NCBI RefSeq assembly: GCF_001580365.1
Contig: NZ_CP014480.1
Location: forward strand, 310,001 to 374,000
Length of the DNA stretch: 64,000 nt
Reading direction: 5' to 3'
Source of the DNA: Kocuria turfanensis
Lineage (GTDB): Bacteria; Actinomycetota; Actinomycetes; Actinomycetales; Micrococcaceae
Below the pieces are notes generated by a model. The model was not told where the DNA came from, did no database searches, and saw only the letters and a program-made list of their open reading frames with translations. Shown here in pieces: positions 47,644 through 55,907 of this stretch. Each line of letters opens with the position of its first letter. The stretch's first letter is position 1. A program made the position numbers and the translations under genes.

Positions 47644-48243
47644 TCAGGGTTGCGGGGCCGTGGTGGCGCGCAGCACGGCCACGAGGAAGTCGCTGTCCTT
47701 CGAGAACGGCCGCAGGTCCCAGGTGGACAGGAGCAGGTCGGGCACCAGCCCGGCCCGCTCGGCGTCGGTGAGGAACTCGGCGAAGGGGTAGCCGCGCCCA
47801 GCACCGAACCCGACGACCGCGCGCCCTGCCGGACTCAGGTGCTGGTGGAAGCGCCGCAGCACGTCGGTGCGCGTGCTCGGCGCCAGGAAGGTCATGACGT
47901 TGCCGGCGCACAGGATGATGTCGAAGGGCTCGGGGATCCCGCGGACGGGCAGGTCGAGTTCGGCCAGATCTCCGATGATCCACTGGGGGCCGGGGTGGTC
48001 GGTGCGGGCGGCGGTGATGAGGGTGGGATCGACGTCGACCCCGACGACGGTGTGCCCGGTGTGGTGCAGGTAGCCGCCATTGCGGCCGGCTCCGCAACCG
48101 GCGTCGAGGATCCGTGCTCCGCGGGGAACCATGGTGTCGATCATCCGGGCTTCCCCGACGATGTCCTCTCCGGCGGCGGCCAGGTTCCGGAACCGGTCGA
48201 CGTACCAGGCCGAGTGTCCGGGGTCGGCCTGCACCTTGGTCAT
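47644..48243 (-). CDS. SAM-dependent methyltransferase (class I)
   Basis: 199 residues from ATG 48243; longer in-frame starts (GTG near 48264, ATG 48414) are possible but less like the family. Motif I is ILDAGCGAGRNGGYL, then VVGVDVDPTLITAA, a motif with Asp/Ile (FDIILCAGNVMTF), and GYPFAEFL in the substrate part. The start HSAWYVDRFRNLAAAGEDI is typical of small actinobacterial methyltransferases. Substrate unknown. Confidence 0.8.
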   Translation of the reverse strand: MTKVQADPGHSAWYVDRFRNLAAAGEDIVGEARMIDTMVPRGARILDAGCGAGRNGGYLHHTGHTVVGVDVDPTLITAARTDHPGPQWIIGDLAELDLPVRGIPEPFDIILCAGNVMTFLAPSTRTDVLRRFHQHLSPAGRAVVGFGAGRGYPFAEFLTDAERAGLVPDLLLSTWDLRPFSKDSDFLVAVLRATTAPQP

Positions 48244-48549
48244 CCACACGCTTTGTTCCACCACCCCGTCAGGGTACAGGTGAAGCCGTGCCCACCTCGG
48301 CTCCTGGCCTACCGCCAGGCCTCGCCCTCCGGAGCCAGGAGGCATGAGGGTCCTCAGCAGTCCCGTCACCGTGTATCCGCCGAGGCCTCCTAGGCCGGCC
48401 CCGGCAGAGCGCATGGGCGGGGCGGGGCGGACCTTGGAAGGCAGCGCATTCCCCGGAGCGGGCGAGGGGGCCCGAAGGAGTGCGGTACTGCTGCGGCCCG
48501 GTGTGGCGGTACCGCGCTGACCTCACGGCGGACCGTCGTCGGCCGCGTA

Positions 48550-48874
48550 CTACAACTCACGGAGCTGAGCGGAGATGCGGCCGCGGTCGGAGGCCTGGTG
48601 GCCGTGCTTCTGTGCCCAGGCACGGATCGCCAGGGGCTCGGCGACATCACCGCCGGAGCTGCGGGCGGTCCTGGTGTGCTTGCGGCGCCCCATGTCGTTG
48701 GCCTTGCAGGAGGCGGCAACGAACGCGCCCGGCGCCTTGCCCAGCCGCTGGGCGCTGGCGGCCGACAGGTCGATCCCGTAGTCGCGCCCGTCCAGGGCAA
48801 AGGTGACGGACGGTCTCATCAGCCGGGACGCCGTCGAGGTCGTCCGTCAGCTGGATCCCGACCTTCTGGGCCCT
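48550..48874 (-). pseudogene. lsr2: lsr2 pseudogene (lost start, 4-bp frameshift)
   Basis: Two frames together spell an Lsr2 nucleoid-associated protein. From 48874: AQKVGIQLTDDLDGVPADETV, preceded where ATG is expected by AGG, with GAAAGGA upstream as the old ribosome binding site. Then CGTC is present twice (GACCGTCCGTCACC), shifting the frame. From there: TFALDGRDYGIDLSAASAQRL (dimer part), a basic linker (GRRKHTRTA) and the DNA-binding RAWAQKHGHQASDRGRISA, ending at TAG two or three residues earlier than usual (YAA follows the stop). A shortened product from ATG near 48819 would lack the first strand. H-NS-like silencing is therefore probably lost for this copy. Confidence 0.85.
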
Positions 48875-49009
48875 GAGGGCCGTTCCTTTCGTTATCTCGC
48901 AGTGAGGGAGGGACGCCGTCTGGAGCGCAAAGCCAGGTGCCGGTGGCGGTCGAGGGCGCCGGCTCGACGGTCAGTCGGCTTCGGTGGTGGTGGTGGTCTC
49001 CTCGTCGTG

Positions 49010-49603
49010 GACCTGGACCGACAGATTGACGCCCTCCGAGCGGTGGGGATCGCGCCCGAACGGATCTATGTGGACAAGAGGTCCGGGGCCACCGCCGACC
49101 GCCCCGGCCTTTCCGCAGCGCTGGCCTACGCCCGGGAGGGCGATGTGATCGTGGTGCACACCCTGGACCGGCTCGGGCGCACGGTGCGCGACACGTTGAA
49201 CCTGATCCAGGATCTGGCCGAGCATGGGGTTGGGGTGCGCAATCTGGCGGACCCGATCCAGGTGGACTCCACGAACCCGAACGATCCGATGGCGCAGCTG
49301 GCGGTGGTGCTGCTGGCGCTGTTCGGGCAGATGGAGCGTACCTACACCTTGGAGCGGGCCGCCCATGCAAGGGCGGTGGCCGCGGCCGAAGGCCGGCGGA
49401 TTGGACGGCCCTCGGTGGTGGATGCGGACAAGCTGGCCTGCGCGGCGCATCTGCGCGAAGCCGGGCACACGATGGCGGAGATCGTGGCCAAGACGGGGAT
49501 CACTCGCACCACCCTCTACCGCCACCTCCCGCCCCGGCCGGCCGAGGCGGTGACGGCCACGCCGGTCACTGCTGCCGAAGCCCAGCGGGAGTCGGTCGAC
49601 TGA
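49010..49603 (+). pseudogene. serine recombinase (resolvase) remnant without its catalytic N-terminus
   Basis: Homology to Tn3-type resolvases starts abruptly at DLDRQIDALRAVGI and continues with IYVDKRSGATADRPGL, GDVIVVHTLDRLGRTVRDTL, DSTNPNDPMAQL, GQMERTYTLERA, GRPS and the C-terminal helix-turn-helix AEIVAKTGITRTTLYRHL. The opening YARVSTxxQ block with the nucleophilic Ser is absent; unrelated sequence precedes it. The frame runs back to an ATG at 48803, overlapping the lsr2 relic, so a chimeric protein could be made, but it could not cut DNA. Confidence 0.8.
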
Positions 49604-49742
49604 CCAGACCGCCGAGGTGGTTGCGGGCAATGAGCTTCGGGTTCACGGCGGCGCTGTCTGCCCGGGCCTGGGTTCGTGGGCACTGGGGTGCATACACGCA
49701 CCGACGCAGCCGCACCCCGATCCCTCCGGCGGTCAGCATGGA

Positions 49743-50308
49743 ATGACCGTGGACGGGGATCTGGCGTCCCAGCTGAGCGAGCTGGCCCGGTCCCTGCAGG
49801 ACGAGGAGGACTTCGAGGCCACCTTGGCCACCATGGTCGCCGCGGCCCTGGACCTGATCCCCGGGGCGGCGGAGGCCTCGATCTCCGTGGTCGAAGCCCG
49901 CAGGACGATCAGTTCCCACGCCCCGTCCTCCGCCCTGCCGGCGGCCGTGGACCGGATGCAGCAGAAGGCCGGTCAGGGCCCGTGCATGGACGCCGCCTGG
50001 GAGAAGAAGGTCGAGCGAGTCCCGGACTTCTCCGTCGAGGACCGGTGGCCTTCGCCGACGCCCAGCAGATCAGCGGCCTGAAAGAGGCCCTGGCCACCCG
50101 GGATCTGATCGGCCAGGCCAAGGGCATCCTGATGGAGCACTACAAGATCACCGACCAGCAGGCCTTCCTGCTGCTCACCCGGGCCAGCTCCCGCACCACC
50201 ACCAAACTCCGGGCCGTGGCCGAACACCTGACCACCACCGGCAACCTGCCCGGCCTGCGGGACACCGCCCTGCATCTGGCCACCCCGTACTCCGTCGGCG
50301 AGCGATGA
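49743..50308 (+). pseudogene. GAF-ANTAR regulator with an internal deletion and frame change
   Basis: ATG 49743 opens a GAF domain (LASQLSELARSLQDEEDFEATL, MVAAALDLIPGAAEASISV, GPCMDAAWEKKV) that stops near 50045 mid-domain. The sequence then continues in the +2 frame with the GAF end and ANTAR domain: VAFADAQQISGLKEALATRDLIGQAKGILMEHYKITDQQAF and a helical close ending at 50308. About 80 residues of GAF sequence appear to be missing at the junction (VEDRWPS / VAFADAQ). ANTAR proteins bind RNA hairpins to stop termination; this copy can give only a truncated GAF product (ending 50081) unless the ANTAR part is translated alone. Confidence 0.8.
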
Positions 50309-50445
50309 GCCGCGGCCGCAGCCCGGCGCGGGGGAGCGGCGCATCCACTGGCGGGGAGAGAGCGCTCCGAGGGCCGCCCAGCGCCGTCGAGAGCGTCGAG
50401 AGCGTCGCGGGCCGGCCGGCCGCGGGACCTGCGGGCCGCCACGGC

Positions 50446-50478
50446 CGAGGGTGCCCGTCCACCGGACGGGCACCCTCG
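50446..50478. terminator. bidirectional intrinsic terminator
   Basis: Perfect 15-bp stem CGAGGGTGCCCGTCC / GGACGGGCACCCTCG with a 3-nt loop between the ANTAR relic and the convergent secreted-repeat protein gene. Confidence 0.85.
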
Positions 50479-50516
50479 TCGATCACGCCACGAACTCAGC
50501 CGCGGGGGCGGGGGTC

Positions 50517-51131
50517 CTAGTCGTCGTCCTGCTCGAAGAGGACCTTGACCCACTTCTTGTCGACCGTCTTGACCGTCTTGTCGGTCTTGTCGGTGTACCT
50601 GGCGTCGCGGTAGTACTTGTGCCAGTCGCCGCCGTCGGCCTTGTCCTTGGCGATGGAGGCGGCCTCCTTCAGCTCCACGTCGTAGTACCTCTTGGACTCC
50701 CACTCACCGTGGTGGCGGTACTTCACGATGACGTCGACCTCGCCGTTCTTGCGCGCGTCGTCGTCGTCCTGCTTGAAGAGGACCTTGAGCCCCTTCTTGT
50801 CGACCGTCTTGACCGTCTTGTCGGTCCGGTCGCTGTACTTGGCGTCGCGGTAGTACTTGTGCCAGTCGCCGCCGTCGGCCTTCTCCTTGGCCATGGAGGC
50901 GGCCTTCTTGAGCTCGACGTCGTTGTACTCCCTGACCTTCCACTCGCCGTGGTGGTAGTACTTCACGACGACGTCGACCTCGCCGTTCTTGCGCTCGTCC
51001 TCGTCGTGGTGGCTGTGGCCGCCCTTGTCGTGCCCGTTGTCGCCCCCCGCGAACGCCGGAGCGGAGAAGCCGCTCACCACCAGCATGCCCGCCAGGGCTG
51101 CGCCGGCCAGAGTGTGCCGCAGATCTTTCAT
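50517..51131 (-). CDS. exported protein with two 80-residue repeats
   Basis: 204 residues. A Sec signal peptide (TLAGAALAGMLVVSGFSAPAFA) is followed by a His/Asp-rich linker (HDKGGHSHHDEDE), then two near-identical 80-residue units, each RKNGEVDVxVKYxHHGEW ... VELKxAAS-A-KADGGDWHKYYRDA ... TVKTVDKK ... VLFxQDDD. The units are Lys/Asp/Tyr-rich with no Cys. I do not recognise the domain; a surface or metal-binding role is possible from the His/Asp content. Base composition is lower in GC than neighbours, so transfer is possible. A TTCTTAA/TTAAGAA palindrome lies about 90 bp upstream. Confidence 0.8.
   Translation of the reverse strand: MKDLRHTLAGAALAGMLVVSGFSAPAFAGGDNGHDKGGHSHHDEDERKNGEVDVVVKYYHHGEWKVREYNDVELKKAASMAKEKADGGDWHKYYRDAKYSDRTDKTVKTVDKKGLKVLFKQDDDDARKNGEVDVIVKYRHHGEWESKRYYDVELKEAASIAKDKADGGDWHKYYRDARYTDKTDKTVKTVDKKWVKVLFEQDDD
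50520..50993. repeat. 240-bp direct repeat inside the secreted-protein gene
   Basis: The coding repeats are spaced exactly 240 bp (for example CTTGTCGACCGTCTTGACCG at 50557 and 50797). Long identical blocks suggest a recent duplication or ongoing conversion. Confidence 0.85.
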
Positions 51132-51220
51132 GGTGTTCCCCCTCGTGAATGAACCTGATTCCCCAAGGTGAATCCGGTGGGATCAGGCTAGGAGCGGCAC
51201 ATTCATGTGCACCAGTAAAT

Positions 51221-51236
51221 TTCTTAAAGTTAAGAA
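51221..51236. promoter_or_regulatory. palindromic operator-like site TTCTTAA-AG-TTAAGAA
   Basis: A perfect 7-bp inverted repeat with a 2-bp spacer in an A/T-rich pocket, 90 bp upstream of the secreted-repeat gene. The shape suits a MarR-type or similar dimeric regulator. No regulator is adjacent. Confidence 0.5.
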
Positions 51237-51737
51237 TTGCCGATGCGAATGCTGTGAAGGGAGGACGCGGTGGCACAGACCGTGCGCGGCCGTTCCGGCG
51301 GCTCGGCCGGCGCGGGCCCACCCCGGTCGTCGGGGTGCTGCTGCACCGTCCGTGCGACGGTGCAGGTCACAGCGGCCTTCCGGGTGGGTGCGGGTCCCAC
51401 GCGGAGGGGACGGTCGGGGCAGTCCGTCACGTCGCAGCCGTCTCGCGGCGTCGCCGGAACCCGTGCCCGGCGGCGGCATCCTGACCGCGTGATCCGATAT
51501 TGCGAGCGGGTGCACCGCCGCGTCCGATCAATAACAAGTGCAAATGCAGGAATTTGCAAAGAAATTCGGATCTTTGGACAAATGCAACGTGCACCGTTCG
51601 GCCTTGGATGCACGGGAGCCGCCTCCGGCAAGGACGCCGGAGAGGGAACTCGTGTGTGGTGCGCCCGAAGGTGTCCGGTGTCAGTGGATAGGAAACAGCT
51701 GTCCTGGGACATCGGAACCACCGCTCCTACCGTGCGG
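51237..51737. other. 501-bp stretch without a recognisable gene
   Basis: No frame combines a plausible start, ribosome binding site and codon bias. The part from about 51515 to 51600 is clearly less GC-rich than the surroundings (for example ATTTGCAAAGAAATTC), typical of horizontally acquired or decayed DNA next to the transposase relic. Confidence 0.6.
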
Positions 51738-52070
51738 GAGTGCAGAAGAACCAAGCGACCATCCTGGCGGTGGTCGCCGGGGCGATGTCCCAGGCCGAGG
51801 CCGCCCACCGGTTCCAGGGCAGCCGCTCCAGGGTGTCGGAACTGGTGGCCCACTACCGCGCCGAGGTCACGGCAGCGTCCACGCCTGGCTCCCGAGCCGC
51901 CCAGCACCACCCCAATGCGATCCCGGCCCCGACGGTTCAGACGAGCCTGTCCACCCGCCGGCCCTGGTGGCAGCCGGTCATGACACCGACCCCAAGACCC
52001 GCACCGCACACCTGGCCCGCGCCGCTCGGGGCCGAAGCGGCGCTGTGCGATGCCGTGCAGGACACCGGGT
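51738..52070 (+). pseudogene. IS481-like transposase remnant
   Basis: From a GTG at 51738: QKNQATILAVVAGAMSQAEAA and HRFQGSRSRVSELVAHYRAE, the helix-turn-helix start of an IS481/IS3-type transposase. The frame goes on with PNAIPAPTV, then the matching sequence moves to another frame (LVAAGHDTDPKTRTAHLARA). The catalytic DDE domain is absent. No terminal repeats found. It marks transposition in this island. Confidence 0.7.
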
Positions 52071-52229
52071 GATCGGATCTCGTAGGCCGAAGGCGATTGG
52101 GGTTTGAACACCTCCCGGTAGTGAACCTATGAACGGTGCACTGACTGACGCTGCATCGGGTGGTGTGCACCCGCGGGCGAGACGAAGTCTTAGAAGCTGT
52201 CGGTGCGTTGGTGCGTATCGCAGGTCAAG

Positions 52230-52351
52230 GGATGCGAGACGTCTCGTCACGAGAATTTGCCCCCGCATGTTTCCGCGGTTCGGTCTGTCTCGCATCCTTG
52301 TGCTTTATCCATACCCCTAGAATTGGCTACTCAACGTTGGTTGCGAGACAG
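52230..52351. promoter_or_regulatory. candidate recombination (res/att-like) and promoter region of the recombinase
   Basis: GGATGCGAGAC at 52230-52240 runs into CGAGACGTCTCG, a 12-bp palindrome (52235-52246). CTGTCTCGCATCC (52285-52297) and TGCGAGACAG (52342-52351) form an inverted repeat with a 44-bp spacer just before the recombinase GTG. Serine resolvases usually bind such sub-sites beside their own gene. Assignment is by pattern only; the region 52073-52356 has no other gene. Confidence 0.5.
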
Positions 52352-52356
52352 ATGGA

Positions 52357-52956
52357 GTGAACTTGGGGAAGCTGATCGGGTACGCACGAGTGTCGACGCG
52401 CCAGCAGGACGCCGACCGTCAAGTGTCTGACCTTCTGGATGCCGGCGTGCGGCGCGATGACGTGTATGTCGACAGTGGAGTGTCTGGAGGGCGCGCGTCC
52501 CGTCCGGCCTTCGATAAGGCGGTGGCCGCCCTCGAGGAAGGCGACACCTTGGTCATCACCACGCTGGACCGGTTGGGTCGGTCGACGCAGAATATGCTCG
52601 CCTTCGCCGAAGCGCTGCGGGGCAGGGGAGCGGGGTTGCGGGTGCTGAACCTCGGTGGGGGAGACGTGGACACGGCCACTCCTATGGGGTCGATGGTCTT
52701 CACCGTCATGGCCGCCCTGGCGCAGATGGAGTTGGAGATCAAGCGGGAGCGGATCACCGACTCGGTGGCTAAACGTCGGGCCGCCGGCAAGGACCTGGGT
52801 GGCCGCCGCCAGACGTTCACCGACTCCCAGATCCGCAACGCCCTGCGGCTGATCGAGGGCGGAGAGCCGGCCACTCAGGTGGCCCGCGATCTCGGGATGT
52901 CCCGCGCGACCTTGTACCGGCGGATCCGGGAGCTTCCGCAGACAACGACCATCTGA
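52357..52956 (+). CDS. serine recombinase (resolvase/invertase, Tn3-type)
   Basis: 199 residues from GTG 52357. The N-terminal catalytic domain is complete: LIGYARVSTRQQDADRQ with the nucleophilic Ser, VYVDSGVSGGRASRP, LVITTLDRLGRSTQNML (Arg residues of the active site) and MAALAQMELEIKRERI. The C-terminal helix-turn-helix is GEPATQVARDLGMSRATLYRRI. It is likely to resolve or invert DNA at res-like sites; candidate sites lie directly upstream and 4.7 kb to the left. It is the only apparently functional mobile-element enzyme in the window. Confidence 0.9.
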   Translation: MNLGKLIGYARVSTRQQDADRQVSDLLDAGVRRDDVYVDSGVSGGRASRPAFDKAVAALEEGDTLVITTLDRLGRSTQNMLAFAEALRGRGAGLRVLNLGGGDVDTATPMGSMVFTVMAALAQMELEIKRERITDSVAKRRAAGKDLGGRRQTFTDSQIRNALRLIEGGEPATQVARDLGMSRATLYRRIRELPQTTTI

Positions 52957-53049
52957 GCTCTTAGCGGGCGGCTTGTGTGCTCTCCCGTTGGATGTTGCGG
53001 TAGATCGTTCCCGTGCGGGCATCGTCGTTCGACGACACATGTGCTGTTC

Positions 53050-53991
53050 CTAAACCGTGTCCTGTGGATCGGTGGTGGGCTCGATGGACCGGGTGCTCGC
53101 TGCAGCGGGTTGGGGTCGGCTGCTCACGAGCGCGATGCCGCAGAACACCAGGGCTCCACCCCCGAGCTGGGCCAGGGACAGGGAGGCGCCCATGGCCACG
53201 CTGATGAGCACGGTGAAGACCGTGATGAGGTTGAGGAACACCCCGGCCCTGCCGGCGGGGACCCTGCGCAGAGCCATGTTCCACAGCAGATAGGAGCCCA
53301 CGGAGGGGAAGATGCCGATGAACAGCAACGACCACGCGGCCTCGTGCTCTTGCGGCCAGTGCACACCGGACCACAGGGCCATGGGCGTGAGCACGACCGC
53401 GGCGAGCACGGCCTGCACTGCGGTGGAGGCGATCGGTGGTGAACCGGTGAGGTGGCGCCCGAACAGCGTGTAGAGGCTCCAGACGAGGATCGCTGCGAGC
53501 ATCAGGGCGTTGCCGCGGTTGATCTGTAGGCCGAGCACGGCCGGGAGGTTGCCGTCGGTGAGGACCACGAGCACCCCGAGCAGCCCGAGCAGGATGCCGG
53601 TGGCCGCACGGGGCCTGATCCGGTCCCGGAACAGCGCCAGGGCGCACAGGGCGATCACCGCGGGGTTGGCCGCGTTGATCAGTGAGGCGTCGATGGCGCT
53701 GGTGTGCCGGAGAGCTCCGTAGAGGAGAAGCGTGTAGGCGATCATGCCGCTGAGCGACAACCCCAGGTGCACCGGCCACCGCCGCCACACCGCGCCCCAG
53801 TCCGGGCGCTCCACGACCTGGGCGATCACCAGCAACGGGACGGCGGCAATGACCCAGCGCAGGTAGGTGAGCTCCAGCGGATCCATCGTTCTCACCGCGA
53901 AGGCGCCCACGACGTAGTTTCCGGCCCAGAACAGCGTTGCCAGGATCAGCGCCAGCACCGGCCCCACCGCCTCCGCCCGGCCCGCGTTCAC
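53050..53991 (-). CDS. EamA/DMT-family transporter
   Basis: 313 residues from a GTG at 53991 (GGGACCGGAG upstream). Ten predicted helices in two EamA repeats: LILATLFWAGNYVVGAFAVR with LELTYLRWVIAAVPLL, SGMIAYTLLLYGALRHTSAI, LINAANPAVIALCALALF, AATGILLGLLGVLVVL, then the second half with AAILVWSLYTLFGRHL, ALWSGVHW, SYLLWNMALRRV and GALVFCGIALV. Drug/metabolite exporter family, often exporting amino acids or purines. Substrate unknown. A short tail with coding-like bias (52961-53040) follows on the same strand. Confidence 0.88.
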   Translation of the reverse strand: MNAGRAEAVGPVLALILATLFWAGNYVVGAFAVRTMDPLELTYLRWVIAAVPLLVIAQVVERPDWGAVWRRWPVHLGLSLSGMIAYTLLLYGALRHTSAIDASLINAANPAVIALCALALFRDRIRPRAATGILLGLLGVLVVLTDGNLPAVLGLQINRGNALMLAAILVWSLYTLFGRHLTGSPPIASTAVQAVLAAVVLTPMALWSGVHWPQEHEAAWSLLFIGIFPSVGSYLLWNMALRRVPAGRAGVFLNLITVFTVLISVAMGASLSLAQLGGGALVFCGIALVSSRPQPAAASTRSIEPTTDPQDTV

Positions 53992-54225
53992 CTCCGGTCC
54001 CTGTCCGGCTGCCCAGAAGCCCCTGCACGAGAGGCGCCCTGACCCTGATCGTCAGTAGCTATTGCCCACGATGGTGCTGCTGTCATCGGGTGTTGTCCTC
54101 CTGCTATTAGCCCACGAACGGGACCGGCCCGGCCGGTGCGCTGGTCCCGGCGACCCAGCCTAGGACCTGGCCCCTCAACAGGCGGGGCGGCTGGGATGGA
54201 CAGACCCCTGACGGCAGCTCACGGG

Positions 54226-54238
54226 TTTACATATGGCC
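54226..54238 (+). repeat. module-boundary motif, copy 1 (TTTACATATGGCC)
   Basis: Identical 13-mer to the one at 57231 and close to the one at 62010. It lies between the transporter and the biotin module. Very A/T-rich for this genome. Confidence 0.6.
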
Positions 54239-54259
54239 AATTAGCGGTGGACGAGCCTT

Positions 54260-54832
54260 TCAGATGTCACGAGTCCGTGCGGCGGTCCTGGAGTCGCCTG
54301 TCGATACGTGGCTGGCCCCCAGTCCCCGCAGGATCGTCTCGAGCCCCATCTCGAAGTCCTGTTCGTCCATGGCGTCCTGCTCTTCACTGGAACGGCCGGC
54401 AATCGAGGTCCGGGTTTGTTGAGCGGCGACGGACCCGAGGGTGTATCGGATCAGGGTGAGCGCACCACCGCGGGCTTTGTCGTCAGGCAGACCGAGGACG
54501 CGAAGCAGGGACACGAGCTCTGTTGTCGGCGGGAGGGTCTCCGACCCCAGGGCGTGAGCAACCGCGACGACATCGGCCCCGTCGCGGATTTCCAGGATCG
54601 CCAGACGCAGGGCGGTCACGAGCTCAGTGGGGGAGTCCTTGTCCCGGACCGGCTCGAGCATCCGCTCGGCGAGAGCCAGCAGCAGCGTCTGCTTGTCGGT
54701 CACGTGCCAGTAGAGCGCGCCCGGCTGAACGCCCATCTCGCGGGCGAGTCGGCGCATCGTGAGATCACCCAGCCCGTAGGTGCGCAGCAACGCCCATGCC
54801 GCGTCCACCACGGCGGTGCGGGTTAGAGACAC
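54260..54832 (-). CDS. bioQ: TetR-family repressor, probable biotin regulator BioQ
   Basis: 190 residues, GTG start. The TetR DNA-binding domain is residues 1-50: LTRTAVVDAAWALLRTYGLG, LTMRRLAREMGVQPGALYWHVTDKQTLL. The ligand-binding part is helical (AERMLEPVRDKD ... LGSVAAQQTRTSIAG). It faces the bioMNY transporter with two TTGAACnnnGTTCAA palindromes between. BioQ of Corynebacterium is a TetR repressor binding a TGAACN3GTTAC-type site, which fits. Identity is inferred from operator and neighbour, not from any residue signature. Confidence 0.75.
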   Translation of the reverse strand: MSLTRTAVVDAAWALLRTYGLGDLTMRRLAREMGVQPGALYWHVTDKQTLLLALAERMLEPVRDKDSPTELVTALRLAILEIRDGADVVAVAHALGSETLPPTTELVSLLRVLGLPDDKARGGALTLIRYTLGSVAAQQTRTSIAGRSSEEQDAMDEQDFEMGLETILRGLGASHVSTGDSRTAARTRDI

Positions 54833-54927
54833 CGGGCCTCCTCGAGGAGCGAGATGAACCGGGTCAGTCTACGGCGCGGCGTGCCGGCCTGCTGTCCGGC
54901 CGACGTCAGCGGGGACTCGGATTGACC

Positions 54928-54965
54928 AAGTATTGAACATCGTTCAATACTTGAACAGTGTTCAA
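54928..54965. promoter_or_regulatory. two overlapping BioQ-type operators
   Basis: AAGTATTGAAC-ATC-GTTCAATACTT (54928-54952; perfect 11-bp arms) and TTGAAC-AGT-GTTCAA (54951-54965; perfect 6-bp arms) overlap by two bases. Both carry TGAAC-N3-GTTCA and lie between the divergent bioQ and bioM genes, so one repressor set can control both. Confidence 0.8.
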
Positions 54966-55205
54966 CTAACGTTCGGGCCCGAGGAGAGCCAGGCCTCCCG
55001 GTGGCGCAGTGTGCGGTGGAGGAACGAGATGCGGCGGCATGCCCCTGTGGGGTCTGTGGTCACGCACCGTCCGTCCGTGGTGCCGAACGCAGAGGAAGAA
55101 TGCACCTCGGCACGATGCCCTGCCGAGGACTACCAGGGAAAGAGGACCCGCAAGATGTCGGTCGAACGTTCGATGTGGGATCCCTCCCGTGGTGAGGTGC
55201 CCGTG

Positions 55206-55907
55206 ATGTCTCCGGCGCCCCAGCACCCGGGCATCCGCCTGACGGGCGTCACCGTCACCCGGGAGGGCCGGGACATCCTCCGGGACGTGGACCTGACCCT
55301 GGACGAGCACCGGATCGCCGTGATCGGGCTCAACGGCTCGGGCAAGAGCACCCTCGTGCGCCTGCTCAACGCGCTGGTGCTGCCCACCCGCGGCACGGTG
55401 CAGGTGGGCGGGCTGACCACCGCCCGGGACGCCAAACGGATCCGGCGCCAGGTGGGGTTCGTGTTCCAGCACCCGGAGAACCAGATCGTGATGCCCCTGG
55501 TGGCCGAGGACATCGCCTTCGGCGTGCAGAACCTCGGGCTGCGCGGTGCCGAGCTCACCGACCGGGTGGAGGCGGTCCTGCAGCACCTGGACATCGCCCA
55601 CCTGCGCGACCGGGAGTCCTACACGCTCTCCGGCGGGGAGAAGCAGATGGTCGCCCTGGCCGCGGTGCTGGTGATGGAGCCCTCCACCGTCGTCTTCGAC
55701 GAGCCCACCACCATGCTCGACCGGCGCAACCGCCGCAGGCTCCAGGCCACGATCGACGGCCTGGACCAGCGGGCGATCGTGGTGACCCACGACCTGGACA
55801 TGGTCGAGGCCTACGACCGCGCCCTCGTGGTCCACGAGGGCCGCATCGCCTTCGACGGCGACCCCGGCCGGGCGCTCGAGTTCTACTGCCGGATCAGCGA
55901 CTCGTGA
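55206..55907 (+). CDS. bioM: biotin ECF transporter ATPase BioM
   Basis: 233 residues from ATG 55206; ATG 55155, with AGAGGA, is an alternative that adds 17 residues. ABC ATPase with Walker A GLNGSGKST, Q-loop VFQHPENQIVMPL, signature LSGGEKQMVALAAVL, Walker B VVFDEPT and switch His in VVTHDLDMV. Ecf-type ATPases pair with EcfT (BioN) and the substrate binder BioY, both encoded next. BioM normally pairs with itself. Its stop overlaps the BioN start (GTGA). Confidence 0.9.
   Translation: MSPAPQHPGIRLTGVTVTREGRDILRDVDLTLDEHRIAVIGLNGSGKSTLVRLLNALVLPTRGTVQVGGLTTARDAKRIRRQVGFVFQHPENQIVMPLVAEDIAFGVQNLGLRGAELTDRVEAVLQHLDIAHLRDRESYTLSGGEKQMVALAAVLVMEPSTVVFDEPTTMLDRRNRRRLQATIDGLDQRAIVVTHDLDMVEAYDRALVVHEGRIAFDGDPGRALEFYCRISDS

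Noticed and set aside
52961-53049. Leftward coding-like tail (DDARTGTIYRNIQRESTQAAR) after the transporter
   Set aside because: Too short to identify and not joined to a start; it could be the end of a lost gene, but nothing supports a call.
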